DNA from: Bradyrhizobium sp. WSM3983
Lineage (GTDB): Bacteria; Pseudomonadota; Alphaproteobacteria; Rhizobiales; Xanthobacteraceae
Direction of reading: 5' to 3'
NCBI RefSeq assembly: GCF_000473045.1
Contig: NZ_AXAY01000011.1
Location: forward strand, 124,001 to 188,000
Length of the DNA: 64,000 nt
Both the position numbers and the translations under genes were made by a program. The notes beneath the pieces were generated by a model that saw nothing but the letters and a program-made list of their open reading frames with translations, ran no database searches and was not told the origin of the DNA. Shown here piece by piece: positions 42,052 to 50,706 of this stretch (within the stretch, counting starts at the first letter, position 1; each line of letters starts with the position of its first letter).

Positions 42052-45000
42052 TGGCCAGCGACTTCGTGGTTGAGGCCTTGGACCGGTGCTGCACTGGTGT
42101 CGCTGCCGTGATGCACCAGCGGCTTCATGCCGGTGACGGTCCGCAGCAGCACATAGAACACCGGCGTCAGGAACAGGCCGAATACGGTGACGCCGATCAT
42201 GCCGGAGAACACGGCGACGCCCATGGCTCGCCGCATCTCGGAGCCGGCGCCGGTCGAGAGCACCAGCGGCAGCACGCCCATGATGAATGCCATCGACGTC
42301 ATCAGGATCGGACGCAGCCGCAGCCGGCTCGCCTCGATCGCGGCCCGGATCGGCGTGCGCCCCGCAAATTCGAGCTCGCGCGCGAATTCGACGATCAGGA
42401 TCGCGTTCTTGGCCGAGAGGCCGACGAGCACGATCAAGCCGATCTGGGTGAAGACGTTGTTATCGCCCTTCGAGATCCAGACGCCGAACATTGCGGCGAG
42501 CAGGCCCATCGGCACGATCATGATGATCGAGAGCGGCAAGGTCAGGCTCTCGTAGAGCGCGGCCAGCACCAGGAATACCAGCAGAATCGCCAGCGGGAAC
42601 ACCCAGAGGCCGGAATTGCCGGCGATGAACTCCTGATAGGTCAGGTCGGTCCATTCGAAGGCAAAGCCGGGCGGCAACGTCTCCGCCGCAATCCGCGTCG
42701 CGACCTCCTGCGCCTGGCCTGACGAAAAGCCGGGCGCCGCCGCGGCGTTAATGTCGGATGACAGGAAGCCATTGTAGCGGATCGCGCGTTCAGGACCCGC
42801 ACTCTGGCGGATCGTCATCAGCGCCGAGAGCGGCACCATGTCACCGGAGGACGAGCGCACCTTCAACTGCCTGATGTCGTCGGCACGTGCGCGGAACGGC
42901 GCATCGGCCTGGACATAGACCGAGTAGGTGCGGCCAAACTTGTTGAAGTCGTTGACGTAGTAGGAGCCCAGGTAGATCTGGAGCGTATTGAACACCTCCG
43001 TCACGGGAACGCCGAGCTGGAGCGCCTTGGTGCGGTCGATGTCGGCGAAGAGCTGGGGCACGTTGACCTGGAAGCTCGAGAACACGCCGGCGATCTCCGG
43101 TGCCTTCTGCATCGCCGCCATGAACGCCTTGGTGGCGTCGTTGAGCGCTTCATAGCCGAGACCGGCGCGGTCCTCGATCTGCAGCTTGAAGCCGCCGATG
43201 GTGCCGAGCCCGTTGACCGGCGGCGGCGGGAACATGGCGATGAAAGCTTCCTGAATCCCGGAGTATTTCTTGTTGAGGTCGGCCGCGATCGCGTTTCCGC
43301 TCAGTGCCGGCCCTTTGCGCTCGTCGAACGGCTTGAGCGTCGAGAACACGATGCCGGCGTTGGAGGAGTTGGTGAAGCCGGAGATCGACAGGCCGGGGAA
43401 CGCGACCGAACTCTCGACACCGGGCTGGGTCAGCGCGATGTCGCTCATCTTGCGGATCACCTCTTCGGTACGGTCGAGCGTGGCGCCGTCGGGCAGGCGT
43501 GAGAAGCCGACCAGATATTGCTTGTCCTGACCCGGCACGAAGCCGCTCGGCACCTGCTGGAACAGGAAGGCGGTGATGCCGACCAACACCACGTAGAGCC
43601 CCATCACGGCGGCCTTGCCCGAGATCACCTTGGTGACGGTGCCGCTGTAATTCTCCGATGAGCGCGTGAAGGCCTTGTTGAAGCCCCGAAAGAACCAGCC
43701 GAGACCTTTTTCGAGGATGATCGTCAGCCGGTCTTTCGGCTCGTCGTGGCCCTTGAGCAGCAGGGCCGACAGGGCCGGCGACAACGTCAGCGAGTTGACG
43801 GCCGAGATCACCGTCGAGATCGCGATCGTCAGCGCGAACTGCTTGTAGAACTGCCCGGTGAGGCCGGAGATGAAGGCCAGCGGCACGAACACGGCGATTA
43901 GCACCATCGCGATCGCGATGATCGGGCCGGACACCTCGCGCATGGCTTGATAGGTGGCATCGCGCGGCGACAGCCCGCCCTCGATGTTGCGCTCGACGTT
44001 CTCGACCACGACGATGGCGTCGTCGACGACGATGCCGATCGCGAGCACCAAGCCAAACAGACTGAGCGCGTTGATGGAGAATCCGAACACGTGCATCACC
44101 GCGAAAGTGCCGACGATCGACACCGGCACGGCGAGCAGCGGAATGATCGAGGCGCGCCAGGTCTGCAGGAACAGGATCACGACCAGCACCACCAGCGCGA
44201 TCGCCTCCAGCAACGTGTGGATCACGGCCTCGATCGAAGACCGCACGAATTGGGTGGGGTCATAGACGATCTGGTAGGACACGCCCTCAGGCATGTTCTT
44301 CTTGATCTCGGCCATGGTGGCGCGGACGTGGTCGGATATCTCAAGCGCATTGGAGCCGGGCGCCTGGAAGATCGGGATCGCGACCGCCTGCTTGTTGTCG
44401 AGCAGCGAGCGCAGGCCGTACTCGGAGGCACCGAGCTCAATGCGCGCGACATCGCGCAACCGAACCACTTCGCCCCGCGTGCCGGTCTTGACCACGATGT
44501 CACCGAACTGCTCTTCGTTCGCGAGCCGGCCCTCGGCATTGACGGACAGCTGCAGATCGATGCCCTTGACGTTCGGGGAGGAGCCGACCACGCCGGCGGC
44601 AGCTTCGACGTTCTGCGCCTGGATTGCCTTGACGATGTCGCTTGCGGTCAGCCCGTGCTCGGCCGCCTTCTGCGGATCGACCCAGACCCGCATCGAATAA
44701 TCGCCGGCGCCGTAAAGCTGGACGTCACCGACGCCGTCGATCCGCGCCAGGCGGTCCTTGACGTTGAGCACCGCATAGTTGCGCAAGTAAGTCATGTCGT
44801 AGCGGTTGTTCGGCGAGTGCAGATGCACGACCATGGTGAGGTCGGGCGACGACTTCTTGGTGATGATGCCGAGCTGGCGCACCACCGCCGGCAGGCGCGG
44901 CTCGGCCTGCTGCACGCGGTTCTGCACCAGCTGTGTCGCCTTGTCGGGGTCAGTGCCGAGCCGGAAGGTCACCGTCAGCGTCATTGCGCCGTCGGTGGTT

Positions 45001-45251
45001 GCCTGGCTCGACATGTACAGCATGCCTTCGACGCCGTTGATCTGCTCCTCGATCGGCGTGGCCACCGTTTCCGCGATCACCTTGGGATTGGCGCCGGGAT
45101 AGGTGGCGCGCACCAGCACCGATGGCGGCACCACGTCGGGATATTCCGAGATCGGCATCGCGAACAGCGAGATCAGGCCTGCAAGGAAAATCAGGACCGA
45201 AAGAACGCCTGCAAAAATCGGACGATCAATGAAGAACTTTGAGAGATTCAT
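42048..45251 (-). CDS. RND multidrug efflux permease (AcrB/MexB type, HAE1)
   Basis: A 1067-residue inner-membrane proton antiporter. Opening MNLSKFFIDRPIFAGVLSVL; the proton-relay GIVVDDAIVVVENVERN near residue 405 with the Asp-Asp pair; GLSAKNAILIVEFARELE near 970 with the essential Lys; large periplasmic loops with EEQINGVEGMLYMSSQAT near 67. Twelve membrane helices are expected. It is preceded on the same strand by its adaptor gene at 46626. Full length for the family. Likely exports lipophilic toxicants; natural substrate unknown. Confidence 0.95.
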   Translation of the reverse strand: MNLSKFFIDRPIFAGVLSVLIFLAGLISLFAMPISEYPDVVPPSVLVRATYPGANPKVIAETVATPIEEQINGVEGMLYMSSQATTDGAMTLTVTFRLGTDPDKATQLVQNRVQQAEPRLPAVVRQLGIITKKSSPDLTMVVHLHSPNNRYDMTYLRNYAVLNVKDRLARIDGVGDVQLYGAGDYSMRVWVDPQKAAEHGLTASDIVKAIQAQNVEAAAGVVGSSPNVKGIDLQLSVNAEGRLANEEQFGDIVVKTGTRGEVVRLRDVARIELGASEYGLRSLLDNKQAVAIPIFQAPGSNALEISDHVRATMAEIKKNMPEGVSYQIVYDPTQFVRSSIEAVIHTLLEAIALVVLVVILFLQTWRASIIPLLAVPVSIVGTFAVMHVFGFSINALSLFGLVLAIGIVVDDAIVVVENVERNIEGGLSPRDATYQAMREVSGPIIAIAMVLIAVFVPLAFISGLTGQFYKQFALTIAISTVISAVNSLTLSPALSALLLKGHDEPKDRLTIILEKGLGWFFRGFNKAFTRSSENYSGTVTKVISGKAAVMGLYVVLVGITAFLFQQVPSGFVPGQDKQYLVGFSRLPDGATLDRTEEVIRKMSDIALTQPGVESSVAFPGLSISGFTNSSNAGIVFSTLKPFDERKGPALSGNAIAADLNKKYSGIQEAFIAMFPPPPVNGLGTIGGFKLQIEDRAGLGYEALNDATKAFMAAMQKAPEIAGVFSSFQVNVPQLFADIDRTKALQLGVPVTEVFNTLQIYLGSYYVNDFNKFGRTYSVYVQADAPFRARADDIRQLKVRSSSGDMVPLSALMTIRQSAGPERAIRYNGFLSSDINAAAAPGFSSGQAQEVATRIAAETLPPGFAFEWTDLTYQEFIAGNSGLWVFPLAILLVFLVLAALYESLTLPLSIIMIVPMGLLAAMFGVWISKGDNNVFTQIGLIVLVGLSAKNAILIVEFARELEFAGRTPIRAAIEASRLRLRPILMTSMAFIMGVLPLVLSTGAGSEMRRAMGVAVFSGMIGVTVFGLFLTPVFYVLLRTVTGMKPLVHHGSDTSAAPVQGLNHEVAGH

Positions 45252-45349
45252 GGCTTTGCCCCTGCGCGAGAGACAGCTCTCCCGTACCCGGGACGCGGCT
45301 AGCGCCCGCGAACCCGGAATCGAGATGCGATGTCTTGGTCGTTATTTCG

Positions 45350-45382
45350 TCGTCATTCCGGGCGCGTGGCCCGGAACGAGGT
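45350..45382. repeat. REP-like hairpin between adaptor and permease genes
   Basis: TTCCGGGC at 45356-45363 and GCCCGGAA at 45369-45376 form an 8-bp stem with a 5-base loop. A related stretch lies at 45290-45325 (ACCCGGGA, AACCCGGAAT). I recall hairpins built on ATTCCGGG as common dispersed repeats in this group of genomes. It sits in the 133-base gap inside the RND operon and could adjust adaptor-to-permease expression. Confidence 0.6.
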
Positions 45383-45384
45383 AG

Positions 45385-46626
45385 TTAGCGTTGCACCACG
45401 TCCTGGTTGCTGTGGTTGGAGGCCTGCTGTCCGCGCGCGCCCATCGCTGCCACCTCCGTTTTGAGGAGAGCACCGGGGCGTACGCGCTGCAGGCCGTTGA
45501 CGACGATGCGATCGCCGGTTTTCAAGCCTGTTGTCACGATGCGCAGTCCGTCGACCGAGCCGCCAAGCGTGATCGGCCGGTAGACGGCGCGGCTGTCGTC
45601 GCCGACCGCCATCACGAACTTCTTGTCCTGGTCGGTGCCGATCGCGCGTTCGTCGATCATCACCAACGTCTGCTGCTTCGGCTGGCCCATCCGCACGCGT
45701 GCGAACTGGCCGGGGATGAGACGCCCGTCCTCATTGGGGAATACTGCGCGGACACGGATGGTGCCGCTCTGGCCGTTGACCTGGTTGTCGATCAGCTGGA
45801 TGTGACCCTTCGCGGAGAGGCCGCCGGAGGTCGCCATCTCGACCGGGATCTGGTCGAGATTGCCGCGTTTTCCGGATGCGTCCGCGATCGAGTTCAGCGC
45901 GCGCAGCACGACCTCTTCATCCGCGTCGAACGAGGCGTAGATCGGATTGACCGAGACCAGCGAGGTCAGAACCGGGGAGGCAGTGCCGGCGGCGACGAGA
46001 TTGCCGACGGTGATCTCGAACTTGCCGACGCGGCCGTCCACGGGCGCGCGCACCTCTGTGTAATCGAGATTGAGCTTTGCGGTCTGGAGCGTCGCTTCGG
46101 CCGCCTTCACATTGGCAATGGCTTCGCGATTGGCGTTGTCGCGCTGGTCGTAGTCGCGCCGTGTCACGACGGCGTTGCCGACCAGCTGCGCGCCGCGCTC
46201 GAGCTCGCTCTGGGTGAAGACCACGCGCGCCTTCGCCGCCTCGAGCTGCGCGTTGGCCTTGTCGACCTCGGCCTCGTAGGGCGCCGGATCGATCTTGAAC
46301 AGGACGTCACCGGCCTTCACCAGCGCGCCCTCCGTGAAATTGGTCGATAGGATTGCGCCGGCAACGCGTGGGCGAAGCTCGACGCGGTTGATGGCCTCGA
46401 GCCGGCCAGAGAAATCGTCCCACAGCACGGTTTGCCGCGGTTCGATCATCGCGACGGTCACGGAGACGGCCTGTTCAGCCGCGGCCGCCGGTGCGGTCGC
46501 CTGGGCCGAGCGGAAATAGTGGCCGGTCGCGATCGAACCAGCCACGGCGAGGGCGCCCACGATCGCAGCGCCGCCGAGAAGGCGGCGGATACGGCCAGGA
46601 CGAGAGGTATTTTGGGAGGGGGGCAT
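45385..46626 (-). CDS. RND periplasmic adaptor (membrane-fusion) protein
   Basis: 413 residues. N-terminal anchor helix (LLGGAAIVGALAVAGSIATG), lipoyl half-motif GRLEAINRVELRPRVAGAIL, coiled coil around residues 110-165 (EVDKANAQLEAAKARVVFTQ), second lipoyl half DYTEVRAPVDGRVGKFEITVG, then barrel and membrane-proximal domains. It bridges the AcrB-like permease to an outer-membrane channel; no TolC-type gene is adjacent. GGAG lies upstream of ATG 46626, and a TetR operator palindrome lies just beyond. Confidence 0.94.
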   Translation of the reverse strand: MPPSQNTSRPGRIRRLLGGAAIVGALAVAGSIATGHYFRSAQATAPAAAAEQAVSVTVAMIEPRQTVLWDDFSGRLEAINRVELRPRVAGAILSTNFTEGALVKAGDVLFKIDPAPYEAEVDKANAQLEAAKARVVFTQSELERGAQLVGNAVVTRRDYDQRDNANREAIANVKAAEATLQTAKLNLDYTEVRAPVDGRVGKFEITVGNLVAAGTASPVLTSLVSVNPIYASFDADEEVVLRALNSIADASGKRGNLDQIPVEMATSGGLSAKGHIQLIDNQVNGQSGTIRVRAVFPNEDGRLIPGQFARVRMGQPKQQTLVMIDERAIGTDQDKKFVMAVGDDSRAVYRPITLGGSVDGLRIVTTGLKTGDRIVVNGLQRVRPGALLKTEVAAMGARGQQASNHSNQDVVQR

Positions 46627-46642
46627 TGGCGCGCTCCAGAAT

Positions 46643-46658
46643 TGTAGTGTTCACTACA
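46643..46658. promoter_or_regulatory. Candidate TetR operator for the RND pump
   Basis: TGTAGTGTTCACTACA is a perfect palindrome (7-2-7) 17 bases upstream of the adaptor start and about 170 bases from the divergent TetR start at 46826. A half-site-like GTTCACTAA follows at about 46700. The placement fits repression of the pump by the neighbouring TetR protein, as in AcrR and NalC-like systems. Confidence 0.65.
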
Positions 46659-46825
46659 GATGTGGAGCTGGATATCGCAGCGCAAGATACTTATGTACCG
46701 TTCACTAAGAAAATTGTAGCCGCTTACCGCAAGAATGGGAAGGCGGAAGAGAAAAGAAAGACAGAACAAATAGATAGGATCAGGCGTTAGTTGAGGGATG
46801 ACGCCGATTCCAAGGAGACAGGCAT

Positions 46826-47428
46826 ATGGGCATGGGACGCCCCCGCGAATTCGACGCTGATGTCGCGTTGGATCAGGCGATGGAAGTGTTTTGGCGCCAT
46901 GGCTATGAGGGCGCCACGATTGCCCAGCTCACGGAGGCGATGGGCATCAACCCGCCGAGCCTTTATGCCTGCTTCGGCAACAAGGAAGGTCTGCTCAAGG
47001 CCGCCCTCAACCGCTACACCAAATTGCGCGGCGTCTGGATGGACGGGGTGGTCGCGGCGCCGACCGCCCGCGAGGTCGCCGAGCGGATGCTGATGGGCAT
47101 CGCCGAGAAGCAGACCGATCCCGCTAATCCACCCGGTTGCCTGCTGGTGCAAGGCGGCATCGCTTGCGGCACCGGCTCCGAGAACGTCCCGTTTGAACTT
47201 GCCGCCCGCCGCGCCGAGAACGAAGATCAGCTCCGCGAGCGTTTTGTTCGCGCCAAGGCTGAAGGCGATCTCAAGCCGACCTCGGATCCCGCAGCGCTCG
47301 CGCGCTATGTCTCGGCGGTGTCTGTCGGCATGGGCGTGATGGCGTCCTCAGGTTCCGACCGCGAGGCGTTGCGGCAGGTGGCGAGCGTGGCGGTGCAGGC
47401 GGTTGAGGCGCAGTCGGCGCACGGGTAA
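46826..47428 (+). CDS. TetR-family repressor divergent from the RND pump
   Basis: A 200-residue protein. The N-terminal helix-turn-helix DQAMEVFWRHGYEGATIAQL then TEAMGINPPSLYACFGNKEG is the form seen in AcrR/ComR-like subfamilies. A C-terminal effector domain follows (PGCLLVQGGIACGTGSENV near 95). Being divergent from the RND operon with a palindrome between them, it is the likely local repressor. AAGGAGA precedes the start region. Confidence 0.9.
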   Translation: MGMGRPREFDADVALDQAMEVFWRHGYEGATIAQLTEAMGINPPSLYACFGNKEGLLKAALNRYTKLRGVWMDGVVAAPTAREVAERMLMGIAEKQTDPANPPGCLLVQGGIACGTGSENVPFELAARRAENEDQLRERFVRAKAEGDLKPTSDPAALARYVSAVSVGMGVMASSGSDREALRQVASVAVQAVEAQSAHG

Positions 47429-47471
47429 GGCTCCGAAGGAATCAGCCCTGCGACCCCGACAAGAGTCAATA

Positions 47472-48377
47472 ATGTTCGCCCTGACATTGCTAGGCACCTC
47501 GGCCAGCGTCCCATCCGCAGAGCGCAACCATCCGGCGCTTCTCCTGGAGGCCGCGGGCGAGCGCATCCTCATCGATTGCGGCGAGGGCACGCAGCGACAG
47601 TTGCTGCGAAGCGGCGCCGGCTTTCGGCGGCTCGATCGCATTCTGCTGACGCACGGGCATCTCGACCACGTGCTCGGCATCCCCGGTCTGTTCTCGACAT
47701 TGGGGCTGCGGCAGACCTCCGACCTGATGACCATCCATGGCGGGCCGGGTACGCTCGATATCGTCATCCGCATGCTCGCCGGCCTATGGGGCGAGGGCCG
47801 GGCGCCGATCGCAATAGAGTTCGCGCCGCTGTCTGAAGGGCCGGTCGTCGACGCCGGCGAGTTCACGATCGACTGTTTTCCGGTTCGCCATCGCGATACC
47901 GACAGTTTTGGCTTCGTTTTCCAAAGTCCTGCGCGCCGCCATCTCTTGTCTGACCGCCTCTCTGCGCTCGGTGTGCCCGATGGTCCCATGCGCGGCGAGC
48001 TGGCCGCAGGTCGGTCGGTCACGATTGAAGGTGGCCGGACGATCGATCCGGAGGATGTCCTGGGCGCGCCGAACAGTGGCAAGAAGCTGGTCGTGATCGG
48101 CGACACCGAGACCACCGAGGGCCTATCGAAACATGTCGCGGGTGCGGACCTGCTGGTGATCGAGGCGACGTTCCTGGATCGCGATTCGCCGACTGCCCGG
48201 GATTACGGCCATCTCACCGCGGCGGAGGCTGCCACCTTCGCGGCCGCGAATAGCGTCCGGCAACTCGTGCTGACCCATCTGTCGGGCCGCTATGAGGACG
48301 AGGAGATCCTGGCTGAGGCGGCAAAGATCTTCCCGGACGTCCGGATCGCCGCAGACTTCGATCGTATCACCGTTTAG
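47472..48377 (+). CDS. rnz: Ribonuclease Z-like metallo-beta-lactamase-fold nuclease
   Basis: 301 residues. The N-terminal strand LTLLGTSASVPSAERNHPAL and the metal motif THGHLDHVLGIPGL near 61-70 (HxHxDH), a long insertion typical of the exosite, then GDTETTEGL near 212, EATFLDRD, GHLTAAEAA and LTHLSGRY near 272 match tRNase Z, which removes 3' trailers from pre-tRNAs. The exosite is short, so a tRNase Z-like relative cannot be excluded. The ribosome site is weak. Confidence 0.85.
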   Translation: MFALTLLGTSASVPSAERNHPALLLEAAGERILIDCGEGTQRQLLRSGAGFRRLDRILLTHGHLDHVLGIPGLFSTLGLRQTSDLMTIHGGPGTLDIVIRMLAGLWGEGRAPIAIEFAPLSEGPVVDAGEFTIDCFPVRHRDTDSFGFVFQSPARRHLLSDRLSALGVPDGPMRGELAAGRSVTIEGGRTIDPEDVLGAPNSGKKLVVIGDTETTEGLSKHVAGADLLVIEATFLDRDSPTARDYGHLTAAEAATFAAANSVRQLVLTHLSGRYEDEEILAEAAKIFPDVRIAADFDRITV

Positions 48378-48438
48378 GCGCTGCGTTGCCCGGCCATTAA
48401 TCTTACCTGTCAAGGTTTACGCGACTTCATTCCCGCAG

Positions 48439-48460
48439 CCGCGCGCCAGCGCGGTATTTT
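48439..48460 (+). terminator. Probable rho-independent terminator
   Basis: CCGCGC, loop GCCA, GCGCGG followed by TATTTT. It lies 62 bases after the ribonuclease Z stop and ahead of the next small gene (48497). The stem is six GC pairs and the T-run is interrupted once. Confidence 0.55.
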
Positions 48461-48496
48461 CGAAGGATCAGAAATCAGTTGTGTATTGAGAGTACC

Positions 48497-48700
48497 ATGT
48501 CTCGTTCCGTTGAATTGATCGTTGAGGGTTATGTGCGGCTGAATGATCGCGATGCGCTGGAAGATATTTTGGCGCATCGCCAGGACCTGCTGCGGCAGCT
48601 GGTGGCCGTGACCGGCGTCGACCCGCAGCGCTCCATCGCGCAGGTGAGCGAGGAAATCACCATCATCGAAGCCGGACTTGCGACGCTCGTCCCGGAATAG
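48497..48700 (+). CDS. Small helical hypothetical protein
   Basis: 67 residues, acidic and probably all-helical (ELIVEGYVRLNDRDALEDIL, HRQDLLRQLVAV). Start at ATG 48497; an in-frame ATG at 48479 gives six more residues. No strong ribosome site. Its likely helical content and codon use support it as real. Unknown family. Confidence 0.6.
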   Translation: MSRSVELIVEGYVRLNDRDALEDILAHRQDLLRQLVAVTGVDPQRSIAQVSEEITIIEAGLATLVPE

Positions 48701-48736
48701 CTGTCTTGGGCGATCGCGCTTCGGTCGACCGCGCGC

Positions 48737-49588
48737 TCAGCTCAACAGGCCCGACTTGATCGTGATCTCCTGCACCGTGCTCGTCAGCCGGATCAGCTTC
48801 GGCAGCGCCTGATCGCGAAAGGTCGGCATGTCCATGCGCATCGCATCCACGGTGACGCTCAGTCCGGCGATCACAAAACCCTGCGCGTCCAGGATCGGCA
48901 TCGCCAGCGTGCGCAGGCCATAGGCGTTCTCGCCGTCGGAGACGGCATGGCCTTTCTTCTTCACCTGATCGAGCCGGGCGAGCAGCGCGTCGAGATCGGT
49001 CAGCGTTCGCTCCGACAGCTTGACGCGGGGCCGTGACTCCAGCCGCTCGATCTGCTCGTTGCGCTGAAGATGTGCCAGCATCGCATGGCCGAGCGCGGCG
49101 CTATAGGCGGGGATACGCGTGCCCGGCCGACGGTCCATCTTGTGGCGGTCGAGGCCAGCGCCGACGCGCGCGAGATAGATCACATCGCCGCCATCGAGGA
49201 TGCCGAGCGAGGCCGCATCGCCGACCTCGGGCACGAGGTCGCGCAACAAGGGCTCGACGATGGTGCGCAACGATCCGTGCGACAGCACGGTGTAGCCGAG
49301 GTCGAGGCAGGCGACGCCGAGACGGAACCGGCGGCTCTGCGGCACCGCCTGGAGATAGCCGAGTTCGATCAGGGTCTGGATCAGCCGGAACGCCGTGCCG
49401 CGATCGAGATCGGCGCGTGCGGCAACTTCACTCAGCGTCAGTTCGAAGGCCTCGCTGGTGAAACTCTTGAGCACGGCGAAGGCCTTGCCGACGGACGCGA
49501 CATGATTCTTGGGATTTTTCGGTGTAGCTTCCGGTGCGCGTTTCGCCGCCTTCTTCTCGACCTTGGCCATGCCTGTATGCCCTGCCAT
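48737..49588 (-). CDS. IclR-family transcriptional regulator
   Basis: 283 residues. A basic Lys/Ala/Pro-rich N-terminal tail, then the winged helix (VASVGKAFAVLKSFTSEAFE, LTLSEVAARADLDRGTAFRL) and the IclR ligand domain (LGYTVLSHGSLRTIVEPLLR, SLGILDGGDVIYLARV, IPAYSAALGHAMLAHL), as in PcaR/PobR-type regulators. Divergent from the sugar-acid operon at 49693, with a palindrome between them, so it probably controls that operon. Confidence 0.92.
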   Translation of the reverse strand: MAGHTGMAKVEKKAAKRAPEATPKNPKNHVASVGKAFAVLKSFTSEAFELTLSEVAARADLDRGTAFRLIQTLIELGYLQAVPQSRRFRLGVACLDLGYTVLSHGSLRTIVEPLLRDLVPEVGDAASLGILDGGDVIYLARVGAGLDRHKMDRRPGTRIPAYSAALGHAMLAHLQRNEQIERLESRPRVKLSERTLTDLDALLARLDQVKKKGHAVSDGENAYGLRTLAMPILDAQGFVIAGLSVTVDAMRMDMPTFRDQALPKLIRLTSTVQEITIKSGLLS

Positions 49589-49648
49589 GACAGCCAGCCC
49601 TTGACGCGGCGGCAGCCTGATCTTACCAACGGGTCAGATTATAACAAA

Positions 49649-49665
49649 TGTTCGCATTCCGAACA
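49649..49665. promoter_or_regulatory. Candidate IclR operator
   Basis: TGTTCG-CATTC-CGAACA is a perfect 6-5-6 inverted repeat in the gap between the divergent IclR gene (start 49588) and the DapA-like gene (start 49693). The GTTCG/CGAAC half-site style resembles sites reported for IclR-family regulators of aromatic and sugar-acid catabolism. Confidence 0.6.
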
Positions 49666-49692
49666 ACATCGATCTGACGATCGGAGGAAGCT

Positions 49693-50613
49693 TTGTCGAC
49701 ATCATCGCTGCACCCACATGGCGTGTTCTGCGCCGCGTTGACGCCGCTCGACGCCGAGCTCGCGCCCGATCATGCGCGCTTCATCGCGCATTGCCGCTAC
49801 CTGCTGAACGAAGGCTGTGATGCCATTGCGATGCTTGGCACGACGGGGGAGGCGAACTCGTTCTCGGTCTCCGAGCGCACCGCGCTGCTGGAGGCCGTGA
49901 TCGCCGGCGGCATCAAGCCGAACCAATTGCTGCCGGGCACCGGCGTCGCCGCATTCACCGACACCATCGCGTTGACGCGGCATGCGCTGTCGGTCGGCGT
50001 CGAGACCGTGGTGATGCTGCCGCCGTTCTACTACAAGAACGTCAGCGATGACGGTGTCTATGCCGCCTATAGCGAGATCATCCAGCGCATCGGCGATAAG
50101 CGCCTCAGAATCGTGCTCTATCACATCCCGCAAATGTCGATGCAGCCGATCTCGCACGCGCTGATCGAACGGTTGCGCGCGGCCTATCCGTCGACCATCG
50201 TCGGAATCAAGGATTCGTCGGGCGACTTCGCCAACATGACTGCGATGGTCGCGCGGTTTCCGGGCTTCTCGGTGCTGACCGGCGCCGATCCTCTGCTGCT
50301 GCCGCTGCTGCGCAAGGGCGGTGGGGGCTGCATCACCGCGACCTCGAACCTCGTCGCGCGCGATCTCGCCTATGTCTTCAAGCATTTCCGCGACAGCGAT
50401 GACGACGCAAGCCTCGCGGCTGCGCAGGCGCGCATCGTGAAGGCGCGTGAGCTGGTCTCGCGCTTTGCGCAGATGCCGTCCCTGAAGGCGTTGATGGCCG
50501 AGCGCACCGGTCACGCCGGCTGGCAGCGCCTGCGGCCGCCGCTGGAGACGTTGCCGGCGGCTCAATTGAAAGAGCTGCTCGCGAATGCCGCGGCATTCGC
50601 GGCCGCCGCTTAA
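49693..50613 (+). CDS. DapA-family (dihydrodipicolinate synthase-like) aldolase
   Basis: 306 residues from a TTG start at 49693, which has GGAGG five bases upstream; the next ATG-type starts are well inside the protein. It shows IAMLGTTGEANSFSVSERTA near 43-62 (GTTGE motif), LYHIPQMS near 142 (Tyr retained, Asn of the usual YNxP replaced by His) and the Schiff-base Lys in TIVGIKDSSGDF near 175. Members of this fold are lyases of 2-keto acids. It is the first gene of a likely sugar-acid operon, not a lysine biosynthesis gene. Confidence 0.88.
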   Translation: MSTSSLHPHGVFCAALTPLDAELAPDHARFIAHCRYLLNEGCDAIAMLGTTGEANSFSVSERTALLEAVIAGGIKPNQLLPGTGVAAFTDTIALTRHALSVGVETVVMLPPFYYKNVSDDGVYAAYSEIIQRIGDKRLRIVLYHIPQMSMQPISHALIERLRAAYPSTIVGIKDSSGDFANMTAMVARFPGFSVLTGADPLLLPLLRKGGGGCITATSNLVARDLAYVFKHFRDSDDDASLAAAQARIVKARELVSRFAQMPSLKALMAERTGHAGWQRLRPPLETLPAAQLKELLANAAAFAAAA

Positions 50614-50640
50614 GGCGGACGCGGACGACGAGGCGATCCG

Positions 50641-50706
50641 ATGCCTGACTCCCTTCAGGACGCGCTGGTAAATCCCGGCAAGATCTTTGGCGCGGGAGCG
50701 GCATGA
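50641..50706 (+). CDS. 21-residue ORF overlapping the sugar-acid kinase start
   Basis: ATG 50641 to TGA 50706 reads MPDSLQDALVNPGKIFGAGA plus Ala, and the stop overlaps the next start (ATGA). A GACGAGG lies upstream. It fills the gap between the DapA-like and kinase genes and may serve only to couple translation, or it may be a remnant of a lost gene. Weak evidence. Confidence 0.3.
   Translation: MPDSLQDALVNPGKIFGAGAA

Noticed and set aside
43947..45242. 431-codon plus-strand frame over the AcrB-like gene
   Set aside because: Antisense to a highly conserved RND permease; composition artefact.
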